Notes under the pieces: generated by a model
Seen by the model: only the letters and a program-made list of their open reading frames with translations
Databases searched by the model: none
Told to the model about the DNA's origin: nothing
Source: Pyrenochaeta sp. MPI-SDFR-AT-0127
Lineage: Eukaryota; Ascomycota; Dothideomycetes; Pleosporales; Cucurbitariaceae
DNA length: 64,000 nucleotides
Reading direction: 5' to 3'
Assembly: GCA_020747015.1 (NCBI GenBank)
Contig: JAGTJM010000023.1
Coordinates: forward strand, 124,001-188,000
Part shown: positions 43,327-55,229 of the stretch, piece by piece
Layout of the letters: each line of letters opens with the position of its first letter
Numbering within the stretch: the first letter of the stretch is position 1
Program-made: the position numbers and the translations under genes

Positions 43327-44964
43327 AATGAGGGTGGGTACGGTAGCGAACGGGGTGTGACAGCAGGAAGGATGGCCGAATCTTGAACTAATAGGCGTAG
43401 CGAACGTCGACGCAAGGGATCGAAAGCTCAGCACATGGTTTCGCGTGATAGCTCTGCGCGGCAAAGATGATGCTCGAATAAGACAATGGTCAGGCAGCAA
43501 ACAATGAGACAATGGAAGAATGACAAAGAAGAAGGTTCCCCGCAAAGTGCTTGTGATAAAAGGCGAGCTTTTGGATCAATGAGGCAGTCGCGTCGAACAG
43601 CCGTTGGGGACAAAAAAGGGCCGCCATCCCTGCTGGCATGACGAGGCTAGCCTTGTGGGAACACCCTAGTCCTACCCAAACCGCCCGCTGCCATTCGCTC
43701 CACCTCGCGCCGGTTTGACGCCGGCTCGGGCACGCTGTCGTTCGCGGCAATGGCTGCTTTATTTTTGGTTCGAGGCCTTCACAGACGATGGGAGTTTGCC
43801 CTCATACGGGAAGATCACCCATGGCTCTCGGAATCCACTGCGGAGAGCAGCTGCCGCCCAGGACGCTACTGTGCCCTCCGCCACTGACTTTCCACGTAGA
43901 CCTCGTGTTGGGCGAAGTATTGGTTTTCAACGGCGTGTGGGAGGGTGGGAGCGGCCTTCTGACCCGCCGCCCATGTCAGTCTGCTTGCGGGCGTGACAGC
44001 TTCCGAAAGACTTTGAAAATTCAGATCAAAGGGGGGCTGTTTCACCCCCTTCCAGTTCCGAGGGCGTTTAATGAAAACATTCATGCCCCAGGATATTGTT
44101 CCAGCTGGAATTATAATTGGGCTACAAGATTGCCGAAACAGCCGTCCATATCGCGTTTCAGATCGTGATTTGGTGACGAAGCGCTTCCTCCAAAGCCTCG
44201 GATAGGGACCGTGAGTTCCTCTAATTCAGCTACCGTACCAACACGACTTGCTTGCTTCAGACAATCTTGGATACGGCCTCTTGCATGTCCAAGTATTGAA
44301 GAACTTTGGATGCCGCTAACGGCGGGTGCCGCACGCCGATCGTAGCCTTTTCAGTTCTGCGGAATGACGGTTGGGTTGAAGAAAATCTACTGCAATTGAC
44401 ACTTGTTCGCTAACCTTCCTCTTTCGGAAAGTCTTTCGGAAGGGGTAGCCGGGGACAATGCGCTTTGTAGATCCTCACGACCTTGGGATAGAAGCTCTCA
44501 AAGCTAATGTATCCAAATTAACTCAGCAGAAGAGTCGAGTGAAGAAATAAGCATTCGGCGTGCCGTCAGTCCACATTGGCCCGCATTCGAAAGTCTCAAA
44601 CTTTACTCCTAGAAGTTTTCATAGAAGCCTTAACATCGGCAAGGAGTATCACAAAACAGACTGCTAACTTTTATCTATCATGCGTTATTCATCCCTCATT
44701 CCCTTTTTCTTTAAACCCACTGCGCCGCCTCGTTCACTCCATGGTACATTTCAATGAACAGGATGCGCTGCAAATTTCCCCAGACACCAAACAGTGGCCA
44801 CTGCACAAATGCCTTAAATCAGAGCACTCTCTTGTGACAGGTCTCCATCCTCCATCCTCACCATCGTCCAAGTCCAAGTCCAGTCCTGCAAAGACAACCT
44901 GCAGCAAGTCTTTCTCATTGTACACCAGTGGCGGAGTGCGCAGCGGGATCAGGTCCTTGGCTTC
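43327..44964. other. 1.6-kb intergenic stretch
   Basis: Upstream of the CSC1-like gene and downstream of PCM1. Several overlapping short frames are present, none with domain character. No RNA gene or repeat was recognised. Confidence 0.5.
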
Positions 44965-46918
44965 CTAAGCACTACCCGCGGCCTTGACAATCTCCGCAAC
45001 CTTTCGTGCGAGGTCCTCGGCTTCAGCCTTTGTAGCAGCCTCAGCGTACACACGAACGGCGTCTTCGGTGCCAGAAGCACGAGCGAAGGATCGGCCTTGA
45101 CGGACTTTCTGAACTTCCTTATCGATTTGCGCCTGTACGCCCTCAGGGCTGGTGAGCTTGCGCTCCGCATCCGTAGTCTTGAAGATCTTGCGATCGTTGA
45201 CAACAACCTTGAGCAATCGATTAGGCAGATCGGTGTACGTCGATAGCCACTCTTGAGGGCCCCAGTGCTTATGTGCGAGCACCACTTCCACGAGGAGAAA
45301 GTCGGAGAGCGCGTCGCCCACAGATTGGTTGATGAGGTTGATGCAAGCACGGAGTACTTCGAGAGCTTCTTTCTCGCCAGGGTTGCGAGGTTCGTGCTTC
45401 TCAATGGAGCTGAGTGTGTCATGGGAAAAGATGACGGTGCCGTGGCCGTTAGCCTCGAAGTAGACACCAATATCAAGCTTCTCAGCTGCATGGTGTAGGT
45501 ATTTAACGCCTGTGGGCGTGCAATCAACCTTCAGTTTCAATGTTTCTTCAACATACTTTGTTGCTGCGCCGTTCGCATATGCAGTCTGAACAACACCGAT
45601 CTTGAGCTTGTCCGCAAGCCCACTCTGGCGAACAGTATCACCAAGGAAGGAAGCTACCAGAGTAGCAATTCGGTCACCATCAAGGAGCCGGAAGACATTC
45701 TGTGAGTCCTTGAAGTAATACACGACTCGGTCGGCATCACCATCGAGCGAGCAGCATCGGTCACCGGGTCCAGCCTTGGATGATGGAGGAGCCCTTTGGT
45801 TTGTTTTCACAAAGTCGGCGCCGCACTGAATTCACAAATTAGTACGTATCCACGCTGGAGAAAGAGACTGCCTCTTACATCAACGTTGAGGCTCTCCGGC
45901 TTGATGACATTGTCATTGATGACAAAAATCTCGAGGCCTTCTTCTTTGTTCGGAAGGTGTTTGATGAGCTCAGTTAACTTTGGTCCACCAACACCGTTGG
46001 CACAGTCGACAGTCAGACTTCCGGACGGCTTCTTTCCCTTCAGAGCTGTTTTGAAAGCTGCACCAAACTTTTCGTAGTAGCCCTTTTCTGTAGGCACACC
46101 GTATGCGTCCTTCGTGCCTTCCGTGTTCAAGCAACGCACCATGTAGTGCAGCTGTGGGGTCGTCAGGAAGCCATAATCCTTCTGCTCGGCCCCCGCAGCT
46201 TTCAGACCGTCAAGCAAGCACCCAAGAAGGCGTGATCCTGATGCCCTTGTGTCCCGAGCTACAACAACGCGGGCTGGCGAGTTGAGGTCGATTTTGTACT
46301 TCGAGGCGAGCTCTTGGTAGTACTTGGACACATCTTCCGGAGTAGCCTTGTTGGCAATCTCTGTGCTGAGGACCTCCCACTCCTCCTACATGTATGCGTT
46401 AGGACTCGACTATAGTGCGACATCGATGGAATTGGGCTGGTATGAACGTACTTGCAGCATGTTGCCCTGCCATAGAGTTAGCTGGCATCATGACAGTTCT
46501 TTGCAGGAGAAGCATACCATTGGCTCGACAAGCTTTACGCCGTTATCCTCAGGAGGATTGTGGGACGCGGTGATCATAACACCAATCCATCGGCCCTTCA
46601 ATGCCCTCGACCGAAGGGCTGCGATTAGGCCAACGCGGGTCAAGACCGAGTCAAGAACATCGCTGTAATTTTTAGTTGTATGCATGAGGATATATGCGGG
46701 GTAGTTGAGTGAGGACGGGAGAAGTGTAGGAAGGTGGTAGGGAGGAGTTTGTTCAACGCAGGGGAGCCTTACGCTTTGGTACGGAACTATTGAAGCTCAA
46801 TTAGCTCTGGCAACATCTATGTAAAAGCGTTTAGACATACTCCGGCCGTTCCATAAGTATAAACTAGCCCTTCAGGCGCAGGATGCTTTTGAGCAACGTC
46901 GGCGATGGGGTCAGACAT
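44965..46918 (-). CDS. PCM1: phosphoacetylglucosamine mutase
   Basis: Six exons (46918-46841, 46786-46773, 46662-46518, 46466-46452, 46385-45879, 45825-44965) give 539 aa. Two are micro-exons of 14 and 15 bp, which rebuild the family blocks YTYGTAG-FRTKAD and KLVEPM-GNMLQ-EEWE exactly. The phosphoserine loop is VMITASHNPPEDNGVKLVEP near residues 62-81, the magnesium loop is SLDGDADRVVYYF, and the phosphate-binding loop near the end is FARASGTEDAVRVYAEA. The enzyme converts GlcNAc-6-phosphate to GlcNAc-1-phosphate in the cytosol, on the way to UDP-GlcNAc for chitin, N-glycans and GPI anchors. All key residues are present, so it should be active. Confidence 0.96.
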
Positions 46919-47715
46919 GGTGAGGGGTATCCCTGTTCAGTCGATGTCTGCCTTCACTTCGTAGTTGAAAACGTCTCCAAGAGTCAGGAGAAGAAGAAGG
47001 AAAAGAAGTGGAGTAGAGCTGGAGAGAGTCAAAAGTCAGCTCACCGCAGGATAGCTGCCACAATATGTGGAAAGACGCATGTCTGAGCCTCAGCAGGAGA
47101 ACCCCACCACGCTACTGCACCTCCTCCCACGCCGACCCCGCTAGCAAGGATGTCTGCAGGGCTGAGGCGAGCTTCTTTCCGTCTTGAATGACGTTACACT
47201 TGTACCTGGCTAACTCCGCTCCATGCACTTTCAGCTTTTGTTCGGCTTTACAATGGCCAGAGAAGTGTGCTGAATTGCCTGCGAATGATTAGAACCACAG
47301 TCTACAAAGGTTTGCTCATGTTCACACATTGCCCAGCTCTCTAGCCACCAATTGCGTAATCGCGGGGCTCTGAGACCATTGCTGGGCGACGACTGACCGC
47401 TCGTCTTACTAGCTTTCTGCAACATGCCATAAGTTGGACAGTTTTCAGCTGACACGTCATTTTGTGAATCGCTCACAACATCCATCTGGAGCACGGTTGG
47501 GTGCACTTTGGCAAGTTAAAGCGGGAAGGCGTCACAAACAAAAAACAACGGAGGGCGATACGTTGATCACAAGAGAAGTGAACTTCATTGCATGCATGGA
47601 AAGCATCGCCAGACTACTTAAGGAGTCGAAGAGAGGCCAGATCCGGCGCAGTTACCGAATGCTGATAAGACTGCTGCCAAAGGAAATGGAATATTGAGAC
47701 ACGAGATACCAACGC
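46919..47715. other. intergenic, promoter of PCM1
   Basis: About 800 bp, partly purine-rich near 46980-47020; no gene seen. Confidence 0.5.
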
Positions 47716-50700
47716 TCAGAAGCCTTGTGCACCAAGACCAGGAAACCTGCCAAACCCGCCAGCCAAAACACTATGACTAGGAATGGGACTGCCAATCTCG
47801 CCAAGTGTCAGAGGAGGTCCTGCCGCATCAACAAACTTGATGTGGGAAAGGCGCCCTGCGGACTCTTTGTATTCGAGAGTACCTCCACCATTGGTTGGAG
47901 TGCCATCGATGATGTCGCAAGCCTCCTTTAGCTCTTCCAGTGACACAGCAGGCTCCATGGGGTTTCGTGTGGCGTCAATCTGGTAATGCACTTCATTTGC
48001 GTCAACATAGCCGTCCTGCGTGGGACTACGGGCCGCAATTATCTTGCAAGCAGAGCAAACCATGCGACGGAGCCAAACGATGCGCTGCTCATTGGGCCCA
48101 CGCTCATTGGCTCGAGGGTTGCCAATGGGAAATGGGTTCCCGAAGGGACCAGACGTCGGTGAATTACCCCAAGGAGCCCCAGATGTAGGAAATTGTAGGG
48201 GCGGCGTTCCCCAAATGCTTCCGGTGTTGGGTCCTCCAAATGAGCCATACGGCTCTGAACGGAGCGAGCCAGGTGCATCCGCAAATGCAAAACCAAGTGG
48301 TGGTGCAGCCCTTAGAGCACTGTGTTGCTGTACGCTCGCTCGCCGCTCTAGTGGCTCGGGTATGTCATCGCCATCATCAAGCAGAGCCTTGCTCCCAAGG
48401 TGACTTGCGAGCTCATCAACTTCAAACCCATGTGGTCGTTTGTTCTCCTCATTTGGTTTGACACTTGAAGGTCGCTGTATCGGAGCTGGTCGCTGGATTG
48501 GCTGGGCTGAAGGCGCGGCAATTGGGCTCTCAACGCTGGACAGTCTCTCGAATGATCCCGAACCTTGCCTCGAATGAGTTGGCATACTCATTCCGAAAGT
48601 AGGCATTTGGCTCGGCCCTGGGAACCCTGGGGGAGTGGGAAATCCGGGTGGCCCATCCATAGGAAATCCACGGCCCATTGGGAGCGAACCCTGTGTGTGC
48701 ATGCCTGGCGGGGGAAACGGACGGAAGTTTTGTGAACCTGGTTGAGGAGGAAAGAATGGTAGACCGGGACGCGGGCCCATCATTCCCATCATCGAACCTT
48801 GCCCAGGAAAGCCATTGAGCCCCGGAGGCATATTGCCCATACCAAGTCCAGGGGGCCCTGGCATACCCGGCGGTGGTCCCATTGGAGGCAACGGTGATGT
48901 CGGCTGGCCATGCTGGTTCGCCAGTGACAACTGTGAGATGGGCGGCTTCGTTAGGATTGACTTTGGGATTATTGAGTTCTGAGCATGTGAATTTGGAGAC
49001 GCCGATTTGCTAGTTCCAGGTGCTACTTGGGGTGTCTTAGGTGAAGACCCATGAGATCCTTGCTGTGATGTCTGACGAGGTCGGCTCGGGGTTGGCGCCT
49101 TGGGAATGGCCGGCGTAACGTGAGGCGACGGCATTCCGGAAGACGAGGTTTGCTTCAATAATTGAGGTGGCAGTGCGACAGCGACTGGCTGTGAAGCCTT
49201 CCTTGCGCCAGCTATGGCATTATGCGCTGCTGTAGCAGCAGCTTGCTCCTCTTTTCGAATGCGATCCTTGTCCGATTTGGCTTTTGCTTCGCGATCCTTA
49301 CGCTCTTTGTCCTCGTGAGCCCTTTTATCGCGAGTTTCTTTTTCTCTGGCCTCTCGTTCCTCTCGTTCCTTCCGCTTCGCCTCGTCCTTAGTCTTCTTCT
49401 CCTGGGCCTTTTGTTCACGTGCTTTCCTTTCGGCTTCCTGTAATCGTTCTCGCTCCTCTTGCTGGCGCTTTAGACGCTCTGCCTCCTTGCGTTGTTTCTC
49501 CTCCTCTTGAGCTTTGCGCTCTGCTTCTTTCTTCTTCCGCTGCTCTTCTCGCTTTTTTCGCTGTTCTTCTAATCGCATCTCTTCCGCGGCTTTTATTTCC
49601 GCCTCTTTCGCAGCGAGTTCCGCATCTTTGCGTGCCTTCTCCTCGGCCTTGAGCTGTTTCTGCTTATCCTTCTTCTCTTTTCGTTTTTGGGCTTCTTTAG
49701 CTTTCTTTGCCTCTTTCTGGTCTTTTCTCACATCCTCTTCGGCTAACTCCTCGAGTAACCGCTGTTGACGTTCCGCTGCGACCTTTTCTCGATATGCCTG
49801 AAGTACTCGTTGTTCGAACATTCGTGCTGCAAATATCTGAAACATTCTCCTCCCTTCCTCCATTCTCTGTTCCTCAGTCATGGTGTCCTATTTTCAATTA
49901 GCCGAGGGTCTGGCACCGAGCAGATGATACGCACATCCTCCTCCTCATCATCCTCCTCGTAGTCATCATCTTCATAGCCCTCCTCTTCTTCTCCTTCCTC
50001 ATCGAAGTCGTCTTCCTCTGGCGGAGGTTCATGACCATGTGCGCTATGAGATCGATACATGCTCGGGTGAGCGGCAAATTGAGCTTCCTCTTCCCGCTGC
50101 ATTCTACGCTCGGCAAGCTGCTCCATCATTTCTATAAATTTCTTCCCGTCGTTCTTCAGAAGATCATCAGCTACTGTCAGTATACCACCTATGACGGTGA
50201 ATCAGCATGCTCCTTATCAGCGTTAGATTTTTGCTCACCTTTTACTTGTAGACTACTGCCAAACTGGAGGAAGTCTGAGGCTTCGGGCGGTGGTAAGCTA
50301 CGTTCTTCGGAGCTATAGTCGCCTTCGGACGATATCTCGCTATTCGAGTAGTCTTCCTCCTCTTCATCGCCGGAGTACTCGTCGTCATCGTCGTCGTAGT
50401 GGCCAGGTGGGTGGGTATTTAGCATGGGGCGTGGATGTGGGGCACTGGAAGCATAACCATAATTAGCCTCAGGCAAGAAACTACCGACGTCTTGTTGGTG
50501 GTGCGCGTACTGCTCGAGTTCTTCATAGTATGCATCATAGAGAACCTCTAGCTCCTCCTCGATAGCGGTGCGCTTCCTCCCACACACAGTGCAGCTGCAC
50601 GAGTGCTTCTGCTGCTCCTTCATCTTGCGCAAGACGGCCTCCTTCTCGATCTTGACAAGCGACTTGCGCTCGTCTTCACCAAGAGATAGCCAGAATTCGC

Positions 50701-51253
50701 GGATGCGCTCTCGTTCCTCCTGTGTCGAAGTATTCCATATGCGGTCCTTATTCGAGCCGGACCTCATGACGGTATGCCCCGGTGCGGGGCTATGGCGCGG
50801 TGCAACATGCTGTGTATAGTGGAGCGGAGGGGGTGCAGAGGGTGTCTTCTTCTTCCGCCGTGACTTCTTGCCGCTCCCGCTTGGCATTGATGTATGTCCA
50901 TAGCCCTGCTGGTAGTGGCCATTTGTGCCATATGTGTGCTCGTAGTGCTCCACCTCGTCGTCCGAGTAGAATTCGGGCTCGTCGTCATACGGCGGCTCGT
51001 CGAGCTCCGGGTCTGCGTACTGCGGCGCGGGCTGGCGAGTTTGGCCTACTGTGGAAGCGAGGGCGGGCGGTATGCTGAGAACACCATTCTTCGCAGGCGC
51101 GAGCGCAGACGGGTCTTGAGCGGCCTTCTTCGCAGCTTCCTTTTCTCGCCGCTTCTGCTTCTTGCGGTTCACGGCGCTGGTGGCGGGCTCGTCTGCCGCG
51201 GTGCCGTTGGGCGGCATTGTCGCCAGAGGGGGCCCTTTGGTGCCGTGGGCCAT
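47716..51253 (-). CDS. NST1: stress response protein NST1
   Basis: Three exons (51253-50239, 50188-49935, 49887-47716) give 1146 aa. The N-terminal third has a basic segment (NRKKQKRREKEAAKKAAQD), a conserved block TQEERERIREFWLSLGEDER and SCSCTVCGRKRTAIEEELE, then acidic runs (DDDDDEYSGDEEEED). Exon 2 ends in another acidic run. Exon 3 opens MTEEQRMEEGRRMFQIFAAR. A 200-residue charged coiled coil (Glu/Lys/Arg, about 440-650) follows, then a Pro/Gly/Met-rich region and a short conserved C-terminus. The order is that of NST1, a negative regulator of salt tolerance in yeast that is linked to mRNA decay bodies. ATG 51253 is used because upstream in-frame sequence is not conserved in type. Confidence 0.93.
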
Positions 51254-52214
51254 GGAGATGGAACAGCAGGTGTGATGGGCCGTGCTGTGGAGGAGGTTAG
51301 AATGTGGTCTAGCAGTGACAAGTAAGTGACAGGTCCGATAATCGCGCCGGAAGCTAGCTTGGGGTTGTCCGAGGGAGCAAAAGTGAGAGAGGACAGAGGA
51401 ATTGGAGGGGCCGGTCACGCACTGTAAGGGCGGGTTTTGCAGAGGGCAGTCTCAGCCTGGACGCCGCAGAGACTGGGGGTGAAGGGGATTTCGGGAGTCG
51501 TGTGCTCGATCGGCTTCGAGGGCTTGCTGCGGGAGTCTCGTGTCTTCGCTGGTGGTGACAGTCGGACGTACCATGCTGCGAATCGCACCTGCCGCTAACA
51601 AGGTCTTGGCGCCTCTCTTCTGGAAGGAACGCGGCAGTGCAGGCAGCGGAGGCCATCGCATCTCAACACCGCACCACCTCCGAGACGATTCGACCACGCC
51701 CGCTATTTCAGCCGCCCGCGCCAGCTCGTGCGTGCATCCACCGTGTGATCATCGCCTCCCATTATTAAAGCCCGCGCCGCGCCCGTCCTCTGCTGCGACC
51801 TTTATCCTCCTCTGCTTCAAGCCACTCCTCCAGTCGCCAGTCGTGCGTCCTTGTCGCTCACGCCTCACCCTGCCTGTCGCCCTCACCAGTAGTCTGTCGC
51901 TTCAACCCTTCTGGATTCTCTCGCATAGGCTACGCTGTCTCATATCCGCGGCCTCTCGTTCGTCGCTCTCCAAGACATCACCCTCCAGTTCTTGTCGCTA
52001 CTTGTTGGGACCATACTACGACGCCCATATCGCTCGCCCCATCGTTGCAACTACCTTCACGGCTCTCCAAGGCTACTTAATTGTATCCGTCGACTAGCTC
52101 GAACAACACTGATCCTTGGGCTTGACGAATCCTCCTCTCCTCAGGCTTCGCACCACCGACTCAACCAACACATTCCACTCACAATTGCAACACTTTGCAC
52201 CTCACAGTCTCAAG
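51254..52214. other. divergent NST1/rho2 promoter and pyrimidine-rich rho2 leader
   Basis: The half nearer rho2 (about 51700-52200) is C/T-rich, as in long 5' leaders of well-expressed fungal genes. It contains a 185-codon plus frame (51540-52097) of low-complexity Ser/Pro/Leu/Arg that is probably not coding. Confidence 0.5.
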
Positions 52215-53365
52215 ATGGCACAGCAAAATGGCGAGCCTGTGATGCGCAGGTATGTACCAAGTCTTCTATCTCGATTGCCATTTCTAGACCCTTGTCCGTC
52301 ACTTCATTCTGTCTCTGCTGCAATTTTCTTTCCTTCGATTGCTTGGCATTCGAATTTTCGCACCCTCTCAATGCCCTCGAATTGCGATTCCCTGTGCTGT
52401 CTTCAAATCCCGCAATTCCTCAAACCGCCTCAGCTACGACATGCATCAATGGTTTGGGTTGTTACGACCCCGGCCTTTGCGCCATAGCTTGCATTGGCGT
52501 ACCGGGTCCGAGGCACACCGACTAAAAATAGGTCACCCTACAGGCTCCCCATGCCCACCCTTTATCGAGTCGCGTCCAATTCTTTCTTTGTTTGGTCGAC
52601 TATTATTTCCTAAGCTTCTCTTCGCTTCATGTCCCACCTCTACTAGCCACATTCATCATGTCCTGCCGATTATGTTACACCACTTCAGCGTGTTCGTACA
52701 TTTTGCTGATCTGATACCACCAGGAAGCTAGTAATTATCGGTGACGGTGCTTGCGGCAAGACTAGTCTACTAAGTGTTTTCACCCTGGGTTACTTTCCGA
52801 CAGTAGGTCACCTCACGTTTCCTGCTGCGCCACAGCACGGTCAACCATTGAGGTAACATTCTAACGTGACATGTAGCGATATGTTCCGACCGTCTTTGAG
52901 AACTACGTCACCGACTGCAGAGTAGACGGCAAGTCCGTACAGCTAGCGCTATGGGATACAGCGGGCCAGGAGGATTATGAGCGCTTGCGCCCGCTGGCCT
53001 ACAGCAAGGCACATGTGATTCTTATCGGCTTCTCCGTCGACTCGCCTGACTCGTTGGAAAATGTCAAGCACAAGTGGGCCGAGGAGGCTCGTGAACGGTG
53101 TGCCGGTATACCACTCATCCTTGTTGGCTTGAAGAAGGACCTTCGCGATGATCCACTCGCCCAGGAGGAGATGCGGAAGAAGTCTCTGCGGTTCACGACC
53201 ACCAAACAGGGAAGCGACATGAAAGAGATGATCGGCGCGCGGAAGTACCTCGAATGCAGTTCACTGACCGGCGATGGTGTCGACGATGTCTTTGAGGCCG
53301 CAACTCGCGCTGCACTCCTATCCGTTGACAAGAGGGAGAAGAACGGCTGCTGCATTGTTCTGTAA
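52215..53365 (+). CDS. rho2: Rho-family GTPase, Rho2 type
   Basis: Three exons (52215-52249, 52724-52802, 52877-53365) give 200 aa. The first intron is 474 bp, far longer than others here. All GTPase boxes are present: GDGACGKTS (P loop), YVPTVFENY (effector), WDTAGQEDYERL, VGLKKDL (the T/N-K-x-D box with Leu in the first position) and ECSSLTGDGVDDVFEAA. The Rho insert is present. The end is CCIVL, a CaaX box for geranylgeranylation with an extra Cys for palmitoylation. The segment KLVIIGDGACGKTSLLSVFT and the GARKYLECSSLTGDGVD block match Rho2 better than Rho1. It acts at the plasma membrane in cell-wall integrity and polarity. Confidence 0.93.
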
Positions 53366-53820
53366 GGACATTTCCCTGTCTATTGCATTGGGAGGCGTAT
53401 CCATGGCGTAAATTTTGATTTTCATCATTCATGGCGTTCCTGAGCGCCTGCATTCTTCGAAAAGTTGTCGGGGGTATGACCCGCTTTCGTTCTGCTGAAC
53501 ATATTAAGCGTGGGGTTGGCGAGCTGTTCGTTTTGGCTTGGCTTTGGTATAATGACGATGACGGTCATCTTCCACTCATTTCTACTTTGTGTATATTTTG
53601 GGGGTTCGATAGGAAAGATTTGTCTGTTGGAGGACTTGGGCTGTACACAGCATATGAGACGTTGGTCAGCTACTAATACTATCACATACCACTTCTCAAG
53701 TGCTGGTCCACGGTAGCTTGATGCTATTTGTCCATATGCTCTGATACATGGTTCTCTCAGTATACAAATATTGTACAGTCTTTTCCGCTGCTTCTGTCTG
53801 CTTCAACTTATTTGACCGCC
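53366..53820. other. intergenic between convergent genes
   Basis: 455 bp holding the 3' ends of rho2 and the mL40 gene; no gene seen. Confidence 0.5.
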
Positions 53821-54502
53821 CTAGTTCCGTGTCCATCCATGATTCCACCCCTCTCGTCCGGGAAAATCTGTCTGCACTCTCCCATACTCTACAGGCACAC
53901 TGCCCCAAACGCCGCGTTTTAACATGGCACTCCTGTAGAGCCTACCCACCTCCCGTCCTCTCACACCCAGCCTGCCTGCATCAGGTCCCTGGCCACCAGC
54001 TTCCTCTTCGCTTACGCGGTTGCCGTTCTGGTCAAGGAGTCGGAGGTGCTCGCATGCGGCGCGCATGGACATGTATTGCCGCTCGAGATCGCGCTCTTCA
54101 GCCCAGCGGCGTTTGCGTAGGAAGAGCATCCATGCGCGGTGGATAGTCCAGTGTCGGAGGAAGCGATTGCGGGAGAAGTGGAGCGGGCGCGGAGTTAGGG
54201 GATGGGAGAGATGGTAGCGGATTGATGCTGGTGGTTGGCAGTCAGTCGTCCGTGACTAATATGAGGAGAGGGCTAGGGTGTGTGGCTCTTTTAAATATGG
54301 CAATGGATAACATACTGATTCGCGGATCTTGCCCTCCACCCTTCTTACTCCGTTTTTGCATCCGCGCTGTTGACGAGAAGGGTGATGTGTACGCTGGTAT
54401 TCTGGTTTGCGGGCATTGTGCGGTTCGTTGGAAAACACTCGATAGGCGAGCCACGGGCGACTTGAAGGATCGAAAGACCGGTCGGAAATGCGAAAGATTC
54501 AT
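53821..54502 (-). CDS. mitochondrial large-subunit ribosomal protein mL40 (Mrpl28 family)
   Basis: Two exons (54502-54316 and 54227-53821) give 197 aa; the 88-bp intron has a GTATGT donor and CAG acceptor. The N-terminus is Arg/Ser-rich without acids (FRSFKSPVARLSSVFQ), then FSSTARMQKRSKKGGGQDPR, a presequence end typical of mitochondrial ribosomal proteins. Across the splice the chain reads DPRITSIRYHLSHPLTPRPL, then FLRHWTIHRAWMLFLRKRR. The C-terminal block RLYRSAMLKRGVWGSVPVEY and GREGWNHGWTR fits the MRP-L28/mL40 family. Only the spliced form contains all family blocks. Confidence 0.78.
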
Positions 54503-55229
54503 TGTGACGGCGCGTGGAGTGCAATTGGGATTGCGATGTTTGCAGCACGAGAATGTTGAAGTGTCTCACAAAATCGAGGCGCCAAGGACGCTAATGGACC
54601 AGGGTTGGATAGTGCAGTATGTTTGGCTGAACTTCGATGCACCATACAACTTTCATAAAAATGATGCTTACGATTACGTTCAGATAAGCCAGTCTCTTCT
54701 ATATCCTGCATGGTGCTAAGCTTCTTCACATGTCCATGATCATGCCTAGCCTGCTTCACTATTACAGCAAATTCAATAGACCCGTTGAGAATCATTACCC
54801 TTTTCATCATTCATTCCTATATTTATCTTGATTCTATATTGTACAACCGAATAGATGCCTAAGGTTCGTTGCAATACTTTGTATTCATATCCCCATCAAA
54901 AGAAACTCGCCGAGTGCGGCAATGCAAGTCTGAGATCAAGCTTTCAATATCCTTCCAACCCTCGTGCTAACGAAGCCATCGAAACGTCTGGGTTTCAATG
55001 GTATCCGCATGCTAAATCTACAGCAGCAAGTGCAAGCAACTAGGAAATGAGAGCCACGAATACTACATCACGGTCCTTCAGAAAGTGATGGCTGTGTTGG
55101 CGAAAGAGGGAATGTGCCGATGGAAGAAGGCCATCACTTTCGTCATCTCACCCGTTATTTCTACTCTGCAGGGGATATAAATGGTAGGGCCAATGGAAAA
55201 GCTTGGATTTCTCCAATGCTGGCCTCAAA
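54503..55229. other. intergenic, promoter of the mL40 gene
   Basis: About 730 bp; short frames only, nothing recognised. Confidence 0.5.

Noticed and set aside
43715..44168. Overlapping plus-strand frames of 93 and 126 codons
   Set aside because: Arg/Pro-rich translations without conserved blocks, in the promoter region of the CSC1-like gene.
51540..52097. 185-codon plus-strand frame upstream of rho2
   Set aside because: Low-complexity Ser/Pro/Leu composition of a pyrimidine-rich leader; no family features and no splice link to rho2.
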